A stretch of 64,000 bases of DNA from Atherinomorus stipes (GCA_023101725.1 JALJCO010012900.1:1-64000); one strand, 5' to 3'; numbered from the stretch's first letter, positions 47,922-60,207 are shown. Numbers and translations are program-made. The notes: generated by a model from the letters alone, not told the origin.

Positions 47922-48614
47922 CAAGGAGCAAATTCGACTGGAGAAGAGTGAAGCCACCTCCTGGTTGCCCAAAAATTGTTGTTCACTCTTTATCTGCTCC
48001 ACATTGGCTGCAAAACGGAGCAAACCCCAACAAACTCCACAGGCCAACTTTATACAGAAATAAACATGTTCACAGCTTGGTTCAAAAAGTCATTTTTGGT
48101 TCAACAGGTCAAGTTTACCTTCATGTCAACTGTGAGGGGAGGATTTTTTTTCCTTTTATATGTAACTCATCCTTTTAGATGATATTTATTCCTGAAACTA
48201 AACATAATTAGGGGCCTGTCCTTTTGATTGGCAGATTGGGTGCCGATTTTGGTTGTGGAGGCTAATAGTTAGCTCCCTGCTTGCTCCAAGGAAGGCCTCA
48301 GCCTGTAGCAGAACGGCACAACAGCAGTTTTTAGCCGGCTAACAGCAAGTCTGAGCGTGTCTTACCTTTAAACCGCCTATCTTTGTTTGTTCCTGTTTAC
48401 TCCAGATTATCTCGGTTTGCATTTAGCTTGGCTGTCTATCATTTTCCCTGTGGCTTGGATTGGCCCTATTTTTGCCCATTTTTTTAGTATTTTCCAGGAG
48501 TGACGAGACACGCAACATGGCAAGATGGCAGTGGGAAATGCCCAACTGGCTTCATTTTTAGCTCTTCAGACATAACTGGAAACTACATCCAATTTTTTAT
48601 TTTTCCAGTCTTTG
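47922..48614 (-). mobile_element. CATAGACTG-family hAT-like element, copy B
   Basis: 693 bp in the same orientation as copy A. It begins CAAGGAGCAAATTCG and ends CCAGTCTTTG. Internal blocks GTGAAGCC, AGGCCAACTTTATACAGAAA, GGTCAAGTTTACCTTCATGT, CATAATTAGGGGCC, AGGAAGGCCTCAGC and ATGGCAAGATGGC match copies A or C. Flanks GCTTGAAC (47914-47921) and GCTTGAAT (48615-48622) agree at 7 of 8 positions, an almost intact 8-bp target duplication. Non-coding. Confidence 0.9.
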
Positions 48615-48622
48615 GCTTGAAT

Positions 48623-49020
48623 GTAAAATTTTGCAAAAACTTCCTGTAAATCACAGAAATATAAAATGAAACTGAACAATCTTTTAAATAATGAATATTG
48701 AATTACTTATGAAAAGACTAAGAATTCAGTACACACTATCTCAACACAGCAATAAATCATCAGCACACTTCGTAAATATGTGTGGCAGGTGACAGTCCTG
48801 TCACTATGCCTCCAACTGATAATGCATCCTGGCTACTTGGCCACAGGGATGTCCCTTGGGCTGAATGGTCTGGGGATCAAGTCCCTCCGTTGCGTACCTT
48901 GCCACATATGGTTTAACAAAATTAGTAAAGAACAATTATCACACAAATAAAGGACTTAGCAGGGAAGCCACACTAAAATCCTAAATTAATTAAATATATT
49001 TATGAATAATTATCAAAATT
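48623..49020. other. No gene; weak tRNA-like promoter spacing at 48820-48890
   Basis: TGGCTACTTGG and, about 44 bp on, GGGATCAAGTCC have the spacing of tRNA A and B boxes, but both deviate from consensus and no cloverleaf is evident. Possibly a decayed SINE head, listed as a weak observation only. Confidence 0.25.
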
Positions 49021-52000
49021 TATAAACATCTCTTCAAACCAATTGTCTCTGACAAACATGAAATCTTGAATCATTTTAATTTACACAAACTGACTTCAAT
49101 ACAGTCCAACTCACTCGATCAACCATCAACAGCAGATGAATTCCACAGTGCAATCCTTAAAATGCTAAATAATAAAACACCTGGTCCCTAACAATAACAT
49201 AACATCCACAGTAAACACAGCATTAATTACTCTGCTTTTATAACTGGGAAAAGACCCAACTCACTTATCCAATTAAAAACCACTTTCTTCAATAATCACA
49301 GACATTAAGATCATAAGTGAAGCGCTAACAAACACAGTTGAAAAAGTAATCCCCTCTAATTTACATCCAGACCAAACCGGTTTTATCAAAGGAAGGCAGT
49401 CATCTCATAATACACAGATGTTATTCAACATAATGCAGCTTGCAAACAATAGGAAAACAGAAATCATAATTCTTTCAATAGATGTACAAAAAGCATTTGA
49501 CAGAATTATCTGGTCCTTCGTTATTGCTACTTCACATACGTATTTGGATTTGTGGAGTCATTCATTTGTTGTGCACTGATGAAGCCATGCAAATGTTCAG
49601 AGTGAGTATCAAAGTTCCTGTTTATGGTCTGTCAGCTTTGTCTCTCTGTTCAGAAATAGTTGTATCAGACAACAGCTTATCATTCTACGTAATTCAATTA
49701 GAGCACACTATCAAGCAAACAATTCCCCAATGTAAAAAGTGCCATTTTTTTCTTTGGAGAATTGAAATAATGCAGAAATTTCAACTACATGAACTAATTT
49801 TTACTGCTACAGTATGTCATCACTCCTTTAAAGTGATACCGTGTAACTTTTGAACCCAATTTTAGCCAAATATTATGATATATTATATTCTAACATTATT
49901 ATTAATATAAGTAACTACAGCTGATTTCTCCGGTCACTATAGAGCACTTGACGCATGCCGTTGCTCCGAGGGGGCTGCCATTCTCAAAAACCAGGCATTG
50001 TAACTTCTCAGGAGCGGGCCGTCTCTTATTGGATGATGTAACCTGGAGCGCTTTGATTAATGGCTTAATGACTTAAAAATCAGCTTTTCAAAGTGGTCTG
50101 CAGCACTTTTCTAAAACACAGATTGAGACTGTTTAATTTTGAGACAGTTGTGGCACTTGTAGGAAGTTACAGGTTTAGTGCCGATAGTGGCCAAAAGTTA
50201 CACGGTATAACTTTAAGTGGATTAGGGCACTCTACACCTCACCATAAGCCACTATCAGCTAATGGTTTAAATTTCACAATTCACACTTCACAACGGCACT
50301 AGACAAGGATGCCCTCTCTCTCCATCACTTTTGGCAATCTTCTTTGAGCCACTCACCACAAGCATACGTCAAAATGATAATGTCAAAGGAATCACTTTGC
50401 TATCCAAGGATACTGTAGTGATCGTCATGGTAACAAGTCTTTTTCAGAGATGAGCTCAGGTCAATGTTGCACTTGCAGCACAGCCTAGTTATGGAACCAT
50501 CATGGCCGTTTCTTCACCATCCCCCCTTTTACTTCTTTGGTACACATCCGTTTGTCTTTCATCAACTGGAGGGTGATCTATTGATATCTTGGGTGGGGGA
50601 CTCACATCACTTGGGGATGGTTTCTTATGAGGAACCTCATTCATCTCTACATGAATGCATCTCACTTATTAAATTATTGTCATTATTCCCTAACTACTCC
50701 ATGAACTTAACAATATCCACCATTCTATGTTTCTGTATGGACCAAAGGAATGCAAGAGCCCTTGTGTCACAAATTCACCTCACCATATACCAAAAAAATA
50801 AAATATTAATTCATTCATATGTCCACCAAGCTGTCAGAGATGTTTAATCTAAATCATACACATTGCTCATATTTATACAAAATGATCTAAGTCGCTGAAT
50901 GAATTTACCACTTTCACCTTCAGAAAGAATTTAATGATAAAAAAGTCAATTCTACCAAAAATTATTTATCTATTTAACATGATCCTTTCACCTCCAAATT
51001 CACCATGGTTTTATTCTCTTAATTTGGCAATATTTTAGTTCTACTGGAAAAATAAAACACCCTGCATACAACTATAAACTTTGTAAAAAACCTAAATCTC
51101 AAGAAGGACTAGACACACCCAATTTCAAACTACCCAATTTCAATCACATCTGGATTCACACTGATTAAAAACAGAGCAGGCACAATGTAAGGATGTAAAA
51201 CCCAAAGATATTCCATTTGTCAGTCTAATAGTTAAACATGATACCTTTTTTCCCAATATCTCCACAGCTTCAGCTCTGACAGCTTGTTGGGAAACATTCC
51301 ATATTAAAGGCACCTCTTTTGCATCATCCACTCGCTCACCAATCTGGAGTCCCCTCAACTTTGCAATAAAAAAAAAAAAAACCCATCAAAATTCATATCA
51401 TGAAAACAAAGAGATCACACATCTCCATATAATCTAGTACTACAAAATAATTTACATTCAACAGTTACTCCAGAAACTGAACATCACTGATCATAAGTCT
51501 CTACAGCTTAAATCCACTCTTCCATCGTAACACAATGATTTGTCTACCACCAGTACAGACCATGTAGTCATCATAAAATATCTCATAGTGATTTCCAGCA
51601 ATGTTTAAAAATTATCAAAAATTTACACATTTCTTAGCATCACAGATCATTATTTTTTCTTCCAACATTCAGATGGGAACAGAACTTTTCTGTTACCACT
51701 GAGATAAATGTTAGAACACAAATATGTTCAAATATTTTCACTTAATGTAAAATCCCACAATCACAACTCATTCAGTACAAGGTCACTACAAAAGAGAGAA
51801 ATGACAGAAAATGGGGTTTCACCACATCAGATCAATACACTTCCTGTGCACAGCACAGCACTGACAGCTACATGCATGCATTTTGCCACTATACACCGGT
51901 TAAACAATTTTAGGCACACGTCACAGATCCAATACTGTATCACATATTTTAGGCTGTCACATCCCTCTATTCCCATGACTCTGCATCTTAGGAGACATGT

Positions 52001-52150
52001 CATCCACAATCATACAATCACCTTTAAACTAAACTGTTTACAGCCTTGGCTGTCGCCAAGAAAATCCTCTACACTCGAAAGCAGGAAATCATTTGAACAT
52101 CACTCACTTGAAAAACCTGTTAACAGATCAAATATGTCTTGAAGAACTGG
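49021..52150 (+). pseudogene. L1-like LINE ORF2 (reverse transcriptase) pseudogene
   Basis: Plus-strand segments follow the order of an L1-clade ORF2 from the region before the RT to the C-terminus. These are AILKMLNNKTPGP then a stop (49153-49191), KIISEALTNTVEKV and HPDQTGFIKGRQSS (49310-49410), SIDVQKAFDR (RT motif A, about 49476-49505), [17 protein letters not shown] (50302-50355), PKIIYLFNMIL (about 50958-50992) and ALAVAKKILYTRKQ near 52045-52085. The expected YADD box should follow at about 50400 but is not recognisable. At least several frameshifts and stops separate the segments. A TTAA MITE and additional unrelated DNA (about 49572-50216) split motif A from the QGCPLSP box. No ORF1 or endonuclease domain is visible, so this is a 5'-truncated copy. 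Confidence 0.85.
49832..50212. mobile_element. TTAA-flanked MITE inserted in the L1-like LINE
   Basis: Ends are AGTGATACCGTGTAACTTTT and AAAAGTTACACGGTATAACT, nearly perfect inverted repeats of about 20 bp. TTAA lies immediately outside both, at 49828-49831 and 50213-50216. TTAA target sites point to the piggyBac or another TTAA-targeting superfamily. It is 381 bp without coding capacity. Its position inside the LINE shows it is the younger insertion. Confidence 0.88.
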
Positions 52151-52440
52151 TTGCCTCAATTCTATATTCATCCATTCCTTAAGAAAAAAACAAACAAAAA
52201 AACTCATCTGCAAAGTCATGACAATCCCAATCCACATCCTTTTTTAGTTGTATTACCCCGTTTGTTTCTTTTTTGTTATTCTCATCTTTTGTTTGTCTCT
52301 CTTTCGCCCTCCTCTTCTTCTTGTTTTCAATATTTTTATCATTCAGTAAACACACACACACACGCACACGCACACCCCCCCCACACACCCACACACACAC
52401 ACATGTGGGTATACATATATATTAATGTTTTGTTTTGTTT
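52151..52440 (+). repeat. Probable L1-like 3' tail and (CA)n microsatellite
   Basis: Pyrimidine-rich sequence with poly-A tracts at 52181-52200 follows the last ORF2 motif. An impure CA repeat spans 52348-52402 and includes a C8 run. Confidence 0.6.
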
Positions 52441-53957
52441 GGTTTAAATCCCCTCTTTTTTCCCTTTTTTCTCTCTCTGATGGGTATAGTTGTTATACAA
52501 GATTTAAAATATGTTTTTCTTAATATACTGTATATTTATTAAATGTTGATACACAATGCAATACCAATATTTAAAAAAAAAATATTCTTGAGTAGAGAGA
52601 GTGGTGACGACTCCGAGTAAGTATATTCTGTAGTATATTGAAGTTGAAATATATTAGGTCATTACAGGGATGAAAAACACTTCTTTTTTTATCTCAGAGG
52701 GAAATGACGAAGATATGTATATAATGAAATAAAATATTTTTTCATCATTCATGTTTTACTCAATATTCCAGCTTTATTTGAATTTGCTTGTATAATAATA
52801 AATATTTGTAGAAATACTATATTGTATATTAGGTCTGGACGGTAAATACATTTAATTTATTAATTTGAATTTGCTGTTAATTGCAATTTGTCGTATGAAA
52901 ATCAGCATTTTTTTTTTTTTTTATGTGCACTGCCAATGCTGTCATTGAACTTCTGATGTTAATAGCAGGCTAAGTCCTCCCCACACCCGATTCCTGGAGA
53001 TACACACATACCCACACATACAAATCATAACTAAGCACATCAGCTAGCAGCAAGAACTCTTTCCCAGAAAAGTACAGTGTTGTCATTTCTTCTGCGCTGG
53101 TCCAGTTTAGAATTATTCCAAGGTCTCAAAAGTAATATAGCAACAACACAATTTTAAATTAGCTTAAAGGTTGTTTCTACCTACAATGGCACACCAGGTG
53201 ATTTAGGCCTATTTTAACCCCTAAACAGATACATGGCAACAAGAAGAACAAACGTCTGCAATCAGCTGAGCTTACACTAGATAAATTCACTCAGTTATTT
53301 CCACATATTGTTTATTTTGGGAAACTGTAGCTAAAACTGGAGCCTGAGGACTTAACCATTGACATTCAAGACCAAATCTTTAAGTTGTGTGTTTGCTTCC
53401 ACAGAGTAAAGTCATCCCAATTTGGTTGCAGTTAAACTGGTGTGAAAGCAGACTGGTTTACCAAAAACTACTAAAACAGAGGTGGAGCCAGAACCAGAAC
53501 CTGAACTGCGTCTGTCTGAAGACACTATCAGACACAGAGTAGTGAGTCGTCATTCACAGCTGGAGTTTAGCTGCTCACTTGAGCACAGTGAGAAATGCTG
53601 CAGGATGAACAAAAAGAGCAGCCACCCACAAACTCCTACTTGCCTTCAAAAAGAAGATTCATGTTCATATTTTCATACTGTAGCCTGTATGGTGAGAAAT
53701 ATTTTTTGCTATGCATAACGATGTGCTTTAGTGGTGGAAAAGCCCTCCTTAATTTGTCCTATTCACACAACATTTCAACAAAGAAAAGGCAAAACAAAAA
53801 AAAAAGAAAAAGAAAATGGAAAATTGTGACCTGAATTTGGTATGAAATAAATAACAGATTTGATGGCTTCACATTATACCACCATAGTATTGACCTAATA
53901 TAAAAAAAAAGAAAAAGAAAAAAACAGTAACAAAAACAATACCCACAGCCAACACTA
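52441..53957. other. No gene seen
   Basis: AT-rich sequence with no domain-bearing frame or recognised repeat. Poly-T at 52908-52922 and A-rich tracts at 53785-53820. Confidence 0.5.
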
Positions 53958-54320
53958 AGGAATAGAATAGAATAGAGTAACTTTATTGTCACTGCATGTC
54001 ACCACAATCGGGCCGAGTCTACTGGTCTATGCTTTCTGAATGCGCCCTAATTGTAAATGTGAGTGTGTGTGGTTGTCCGTCTCTCTGTGTTAGCCCTGCG
54101 ACAGACTGGCGACCTGTCCAGGGTGTACCCTGCCTCTCACCTGATAATAGCTGGGATAGGCTCCAGCAACCCTGCGACCCTGAACTGGATCAGCGGTATA
54201 GAGAATGAATTAATGAAAAGAAAAATCAACGGTGTAGATTATGGTGCAGCGTTCAAGGTTCTGATGGCCAATGGGTAGAAGCTGAGTTTCAGTTTGTTGG
54301 TCCTGGAAGGCAGGGCCTGA
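53958..54320 (+). repeat. Dispersed teleost repeat interrupted by an L2-type tail
   Basis: The left part has AATAGAATAGAGTAACTTTA then TTGTCACTGCATG. The right part has GATGGCCAATGGGTAGAAGC then TGAGTTTCAGTTTGTTGGTC. I recognise both as belonging to one common teleost retroelement-like repeat in that order. The stretch between them is foreign. Confidence 0.5.
54055..54212 (+). mobile_element. L2-type LINE/SINE 3' tail
   Basis: Contains GTGTGGTTGTCCGTCTCTCT, AGCCCTGCGACAGACTGGCG, ACCTGTCCAGGGTGTACCCT, GGGATAGGCTCCAGCA and CGACCCTGAACTGGATCAGC. This is the conserved 3' end of teleost L2-clade LINEs and the SINEs that share it. The usual terminal GGATGGA-type microsatellite has become GAATGAATTAATG. 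A reverse-oriented relative is at 18438-18522. Confidence 0.85.
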
Positions 54321-56587
54321 CACTTTTTGAACATGTGGTAAAATTTCATTTGACACCTTTTCTTGTATAACTTGCCTGACATCATCCTCAGCTTTCAACC
54401 TATGGAGCTCTCTCTCAAAATAACCCACTGGCAATATTATATAGATGGAAATTTGGATAAGAAGCAGGAGCTTTTCTGCTTTTTTTGATGGAAGCAGCAT
54501 GATTAAAAGCATGTTTGGTAATTGAATATTAATTCATTATTTAGTTTATCCATTTATTGACTGAACAGTTAGCAGAATATGATTTGAATACAAAGACACT
54601 TAAAAATAAAAAGCAATTAAGAGACATTAGTGTATGTGTTCTTCAGTTTCTTGTCAACGCGCACTGACTTGTGGACTGAAGCTGGGGATAACGTAGTCAT
54701 GTTTCACTTTATTCTGCCTGTGTGAGATGTTCTTGTGTCAAGTTAACAGAAAACTGAGCTAAAGTTATTTGACAGGGTATCTAAACAATAACGTTACACA
54801 TTATAAACATTTTCAGCCATTTTTAGCTATTCTTTTACAATTTAAGAAACGTGTAAATTAGCAAAAATGCTGAAACCTAAACAATGATTAAGTAAGAAGT
54901 GAGGGAATAAATAAATAAAGAAAAGAAAACAAAAAGGCCACCTACCAGCAATGGATAATAAAAAGAAAAAAAAAATCCTTACCTGTCATATTTATAATAT
55001 ATGCCATTTTCAGGCCAGGCAAATGACGGTGGAAAAAACGAATGTGACATTATCTTACACAAACTGGCCGTCTCTGCCTCGGACCCAATTGCTGACTAGC
55101 ATTTGTGCTCTCCGATGTTAATGTAAAACTCACTCTGACATTTATTTAAAATCCAATTTAGCTCAGGTGCTGGGGGGATATCAAATCTGGATGGAGTTTT
55201 GTGTCACCTCTCTAATGAAGGAACCAATGCAAGAAACTTAGAGGCTGATGAATATGAGCAGATGTCAGAAAGTGATTTGACACATATTCCATCAATTTCA
55301 CCATGTACCTGCAAGGAAATAAAATGTATGAATATCTCATTTGGTAAACAGAACAACTTGTACAGCACCCACAAATTGTATTAAACTCAAACCTAAATCA
55401 GTCTGTGTGTATGTGAGAGAGAGAGAGAAGGACTCCAAATGCATGTGTGTAAATTTCAATATAGTGTTATTCGGACAGTTTAAATTACAGATACTGCGAA
55501 AAAATTTCCCCCAACCCCTTCCCATTGGGAAGGTCTGAAGTAACCAGCACTCTGTCTTCCCAGAGGACACATGCAATGAGCGTAAAGGGTTTATGCATTA
55601 ATTGAAATGCACTCCACAGATGGAAATGAGGTGTGTAAGCGGCACAGTTTACCCTTCCCAAAGTGAAATGAGACTGTATGATTCCCCTAGTAGAAAATGC
55701 CAGAATTTGACAGAAAAGAAAAAACTGTATAAAGGTCTTATCTTGATGACCTGTTTGCGCTGGTATAGTAAAATATTGGCATTTTAATAAAAAGGCCTCC
55801 TGACATTTCTGTCATTTTCTAATTCTTTTCTGTCAAAGTGACCTTTTCTTAGCCTCTGCTGTGAGCATTTCCTCATACTCACATGATCAAGATGCTGCTT
55901 TGGACTCTTGTACACTTCAATGGGAGTGCAATAATTTTCATAATACTAAAGTAGGGTATTAAAACTATCCACCAAACACAATCATATAAATAAGTAACAG
56001 TGGCTCGCCCACTTTTCTGTACATACAACACAGACTAACAGTTGCTTGCTTCCTAAAGGTCTCAGTTTCATATATTACTGTTGATCACAGATCAACAGAC
56101 TGCACTGCATCTGAATCCATTCATGTTCATCTGTCTTTTAGATTAAAATGCAGCATGACCTTTACAGACATAATTTATTATGTGACTGAAGTGCAAAAGC
56201 GGTGAAACTGTGAATCAGTTACTGTGCATCCATGTGCTGATGTGTCATATTGCTGCTGTTCATCACATTAACGTAAATTAAAATGCTCAGCCGCAGCTTA
56301 AAACAATGTTCTCTCATTATTGAGACATTCAAGCATGGAATATTTGTCAGCTGGTTTGCAGATGCATCAATGCACAGTGCATGCCAGTCACACACTGCTT
56401 CAAAGCCAACTTAATTAGCCAAGCTTCTCTCAACATCTTTAAACAAGACATCATTGGACCTAATAAGACATTAAACATTTTCTGCCATTTTTGTCCTCCA
56501 TAAACCACCCACAATGTATCTCACAACTGGTTGTCAAACTTTACAAAATACACTGGGCTAAATTAATATCAGTTTGCTTCTAAGTTG
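54321..56587. other. No gene seen
   Basis: Unique-looking AT-rich DNA. 56080-56500 has homeodomain-like words (TAATTAGCC, AATTTATTATG) and no repeat signature. (AG)n at 55417-55429. Confidence 0.45.
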
Positions 56588-57369
56588 GAGCTTAGCAGGC
56601 CTGTGCAGAGACCTCTGGAGGGGCAGGTGCTCAGTGTTACAAAGGGGCACATGAGCACAAATTTGAAACAGCAAACAGAATCTGACCTCATACTGTAATG
56701 TGACCGGTTTAATTGCAGCAACTCATGTTCATAAAGAATGTAACATGGAACAAAAACATACCACATCTTTGTCCAAACCTCCCATTTTTGTTAGGAGGCA
56801 GGGCAAAGCAAAAGTAGTCCATGTTTTACCTGATGAAGACATTGTGGAGGTGGTTTGTGAGGAAGCTGCGGTGGTTCTACTGAGCAGCTGAGCAGACCCT
56901 AAAAAAACACGGGGGAGATCGTGGCTACTTGTGTTTCGGTGAAAGCTGTCATTAAAATAGCTTACAGCGATCTGACATAATTGTTTGTAGGAGACTCCTG
57001 CTGAGTGAGGCTGCAGTCAAGACTGGCTGTTTAAACTAAGCAGAACAATTTGATCATCTGTAACTAAAAGGGGAACTTAATGGGGGACAGGTATATAAAG
57101 GAGGGTGCAGGTACAGCATATATTAAAAAAAAAAAAAACAGTCCAAGCTGTGTAATTTAGGACATACATAATACATTAGTTTAATTAGATCACCATTAAG
57201 CACTGGACTGTTAACCTGTGGTTTCTCCTCCTGTAGCTTTTTAGTTTTAATCAAATCAGAGGAAAAAATGGGAAAATTGTGGCACCTTTGTTATTATTTT
57301 CATTTTTTATTTATTATCTATTCATCAGTTTATTTATTTTACTTGTCCTTTCCAGCATGGCATGCAGAA

Positions 57370-57465
57370 TGATGATCTGGCTGCTTTATTGTGTTGAACA
57401 GATTTACTTTGCCAAGAGGAGCTTTATAAATATAAGGCTGCTCTTGGTATTCTGAGTTTACTCAT
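57370..57465 (+). repeat. Dispersed repeat, copy 2 (paired with 25258-25365)
   Basis: ATGATGATCTGGCTGCTTTA through TATTCTGAGTTT, about 90 percent identical to 25258-25365. Lies inside the 2.5-kb hAT element, either as an insertion or as a shared hAT interior. Confidence 0.8.
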
Positions 57466-57743
57466 AGAAATCACATGTTTTAATGTAAGTGATTTATACT
57501 TTTTTTAGTTTGATAGTTTTATTATCCACTTTGCAAATGTCAGTAAGGGACAATTAGATTTAAATTGCGTGTAAATGTTATGTTTAAATAAAGTTGAAAA
57601 CATCTTAATTCAAATTCTTCATATTATTTGTCCTTGTACTGTAATAGTCCAGACGTATGTGAATATATGCATGTACTGCTTATTTTTATTTTAATTACTT
57701 AATAAAGACGTATTTGCCTCTAAAAAGAAAAAGCCCCACTTAA

Positions 57744-58430
57744 AGGTTGAATATGGAACATTTTTATTAAAAGCTATATTAAAAAAAAAATAAAAACCTC
57801 GACAGGTCGTTTGGGGGGGACAGAATGAAAGTACAACATTTCCCAGAAAAATTATATTCAGCCTAAAAATAATTATAAAATAAATTTTTACGGGTTCGAT
57901 AATGGCATTTTATTTACGTCTATAAGCCAATACACACCGCCATTGCAGGTTGCCAAATACGATCTCTGTGTGGAAACAATATTTTGGTCATAATCAGGCT
58001 GGTACAGGGGAAAACCGTGGAGATGACGAGTGAAGCAGCTGCTTCAGAGCCCTGGAGATATTGTTACCTGTTTCTGAGGAGGAGTGACCTGAGAAGAGCA
58101 AAACCTGGAGTAAATTTAGGTGAAGACTTCACTAAATGGACCCACATAAACGTTTTCCACGGAGTCAAAACACGGAAATGGGGACTTTCCTCCTGGATTG
58201 GTAAGCTAGCTTGTTTGCTAACGTAGCTAGCTTGTTTGCTAACGTGGCTAACATTAGCTGTCAGTTATAAACTCCTCTGCGTTACTTGTTGGACATGCTG
58301 CAGACTGTTGGTCACTTGCGTATCGGCAGCGAGCCTGGCATCCCAGCGGCTGGAGTTGTTTTTCTGCCGTTGCAACTACAACCTAGACACACGTGATGTC
58401 GCTGTTCTGCCCGTATTACATATTCAACCT
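57744..58430. mobile_element. TTAA-flanked MITE nested in the hAT element
   Basis: The left end AGGTTGAATATGGAACA and the right end TGTAATATGAATA-equivalent (plus strand TATTACATATTCAACCT) are inverted. TTAA lies directly outside, at 57740-57743 and 58431-58434. A 22-bp direct tandem duplication (GCTAGCTTGTTTGCTAACGT, twice) is at 58204-58246. An 80-codon plus frame at 57984-58226 has no recognisable domain. Confidence 0.8.
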
Positions 58431-59115
58431 TTAAACTGACTTGACAGTGAAATGATACAAATCTCTTTCTTTATTGTCACAAAATGTGACACAGGAACTC
58501 TTACTCTAGCATTGGCCTACTGATACATGCATGAAGGAGACAACTTGGAACAAACAAGAATGACTTGGGCACTTTTAGCTCAGGGATCTTGGATAGGCTT
58601 TTTTTTTTTTTTTTTTTCTAAACAGGAGCCTCCTGACAAACTTTTTCGCTCAGCACACTGCATGTGGTTAACTAGTTGCGATATCTTGTGTCCAGGGAGT
58701 CAGGGGACGCACAAAAAGAATGCTCACTTCACTTTGTTAGTTATCTTGCAAGAATACACAGAGCAGCACTTTGCTAAACCTACTCACCGAAGCATCAGCT
58801 GATAATTCCCTCCCTCCCTCGTGGTTCCTACACTACCATCTCGAGGTGCAGGGCAGGGCTTGTCTGGGCACGTCGAGGTAGGCACGTCAGGGCAGTGACG
58901 TTTGGATCATGTGACCAACCCTAACTACCGTAATCTAAATTATTATTTCTTTGTATTTATTGTTTTTGGCATCACCAACAAACTTTAAATCAACAAGACA
59001 CGCAAAAATTAAATAAAATTTTTAAAAAAAGATGAAGGAGACAAAAGGGCACTTTGGACATCAAGGGGTAAAGGGGCAGGTGCTCGAGCCCCCTCTGCAC
59101 GTGGCTGGAGCTTAG

Positions 59116-60206
59116 TCATGCTCTCCTCCACAAGACTTCATTTGCAGCCAGTCAGTTCCTACTGGAGGAAAATATACCTTGTTTTGAGTATTTGCAGATA
59201 CCCACCAATTCTCCCATCCTGTTTTGGTGGAATAAAGATGAGAGAATCTTTAGATCTGAGGTAAAAATAAAATAATAATTAAAAAAAACAAAAAACAAAA
59301 AAACAATAGCTCTAAACTAATGGATGTAAAAATATGAATCTTTTTTTTTTTTTTGTTGAGTAAACAGTCTCTGACAGCTATGAATGTACTGATTGGCACA
59401 AACCCAGATGACCAGCAGCTTGAAAATGATTGTGGAAAATTTCAATCAAGAATGGGTCATATAGTAGTTTTTTATTAGACATCAATAGTGAAAATAATGT
59501 TTTCTTTACCTTGACAGTTTCAGCAATGAAGGCAACAGCTGATTGCAGAAACTGTCAAGGTAAATAAAACATGTTTTTACTATTGATGTCTAAACAAAGA
59601 ATACGAAACAAATTGTAAGTAGACATAATGAACATTTTTGAGCTAAGAATGGATCATAATTACCTGATTGCCTTTGTCTTTATGTGAGCTGTCTGCAGTA
59701 AATTTACCTGGTTTGTTTTTTATACCAATTTAGGGAGTGGGTGCTTATTGGCAAGAGCTGGTTTGAGTTGGTTTGATTTAGGTGGGGATGCCCTCAAATT
59801 AAAATGACTCTTTTCTTCACATTGTCTCCAACAAGTACTTACCAGAACCTCATCCTGCAGAAAATACCCAGATGCTGAACTCTTCTCCTCTTGATTGGGC
59901 TCCACTCGGTCAAACAGTTAACCCATCAAAGGACGCATCCGCCCTCTGATTAGTAACTATTTCCGGCTGGGAGATGGTTAACGACTCAGGTAGGTGAAAA
60001 TCAGTTTTCACCTGAATGTTTGAAATCATAACATTCACTAGGAGCGTCTAACTTAGCCATTGTCATGGCCCTGAAGTCGTTGTTGCACTCCTATTGTACA
60101 GAGTTGTACGGTCAGTTGTGTCAATGTTTTTCACCATGACCTCTGCATTGCTGGACGTTTGACTACGCAGAGGTTAATGGAAGCACAAAGAAAAATGAAG
60201 ATCTTA
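59116..60206. other. No gene; contains one long hairpin
   Basis: Apart from the hairpin at 59477-59591, an A-rich tract near 59280-59300 and a T-run at 59341-59354, nothing is recognised. Frames are short. Confidence 0.45.
59477..59591. repeat. Inverted repeat, ~44-bp arms (palindromic MITE or hairpin)
   Basis: The left arm from AGACATCAATAGTGAAAA to CCTTGACAGTTTC pairs with the right arm GAAACTGTCAAGG to ACTATTGATGTCT. About 39 of 44 positions match, around a loop of about 26 nt containing AGCAATGAAGGCAACAGC. The arms have no obvious target duplication. Most likely a small palindromic DNA element. Confidence 0.8.
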
Positions 60207-60207
60207 T

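Larger units (their letters stand above)
56596..59107. mobile_element. Complete non-autonomous hAT element, 2.5 kb
   Basis: The left end CAGGCCTGTGCAGAGACCTC, then GGAGGGGCAGGTGCTC. The right end GGGGCAGGTGCTCGAGC, then CCCCTCTGCACGTGGCTG. The terminal 15 bp are inverted (CAG…GTGCAGAG on both), while GGGGCAGGTGCTC occurs in direct orientation at both ends. GAGCTTAG is present perfectly at 56588-56595 and 59108-59115: an intact 8-bp target-site duplication. No transposase is recognisable. The interior contains a dispersed repeat (57370-57465) and a TTAA MITE (57744-58430). Confidence 0.9.

Noticed and set aside
49482..49853. A 123-codon frame as a novel small gene
   Set aside because: It begins in a shifted frame of the LINE and runs into the inserted DNA and MITE.
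51708..52142. A 144-codon frame
   Set aside because: Falls within the decayed C-terminal part of the L1-like LINE and is out of phase with its motifs.
57984..58226. An 80-codon frame that might be an exon
   Set aside because: It lies inside a TTAA-flanked MITE and has no recognisable domain.
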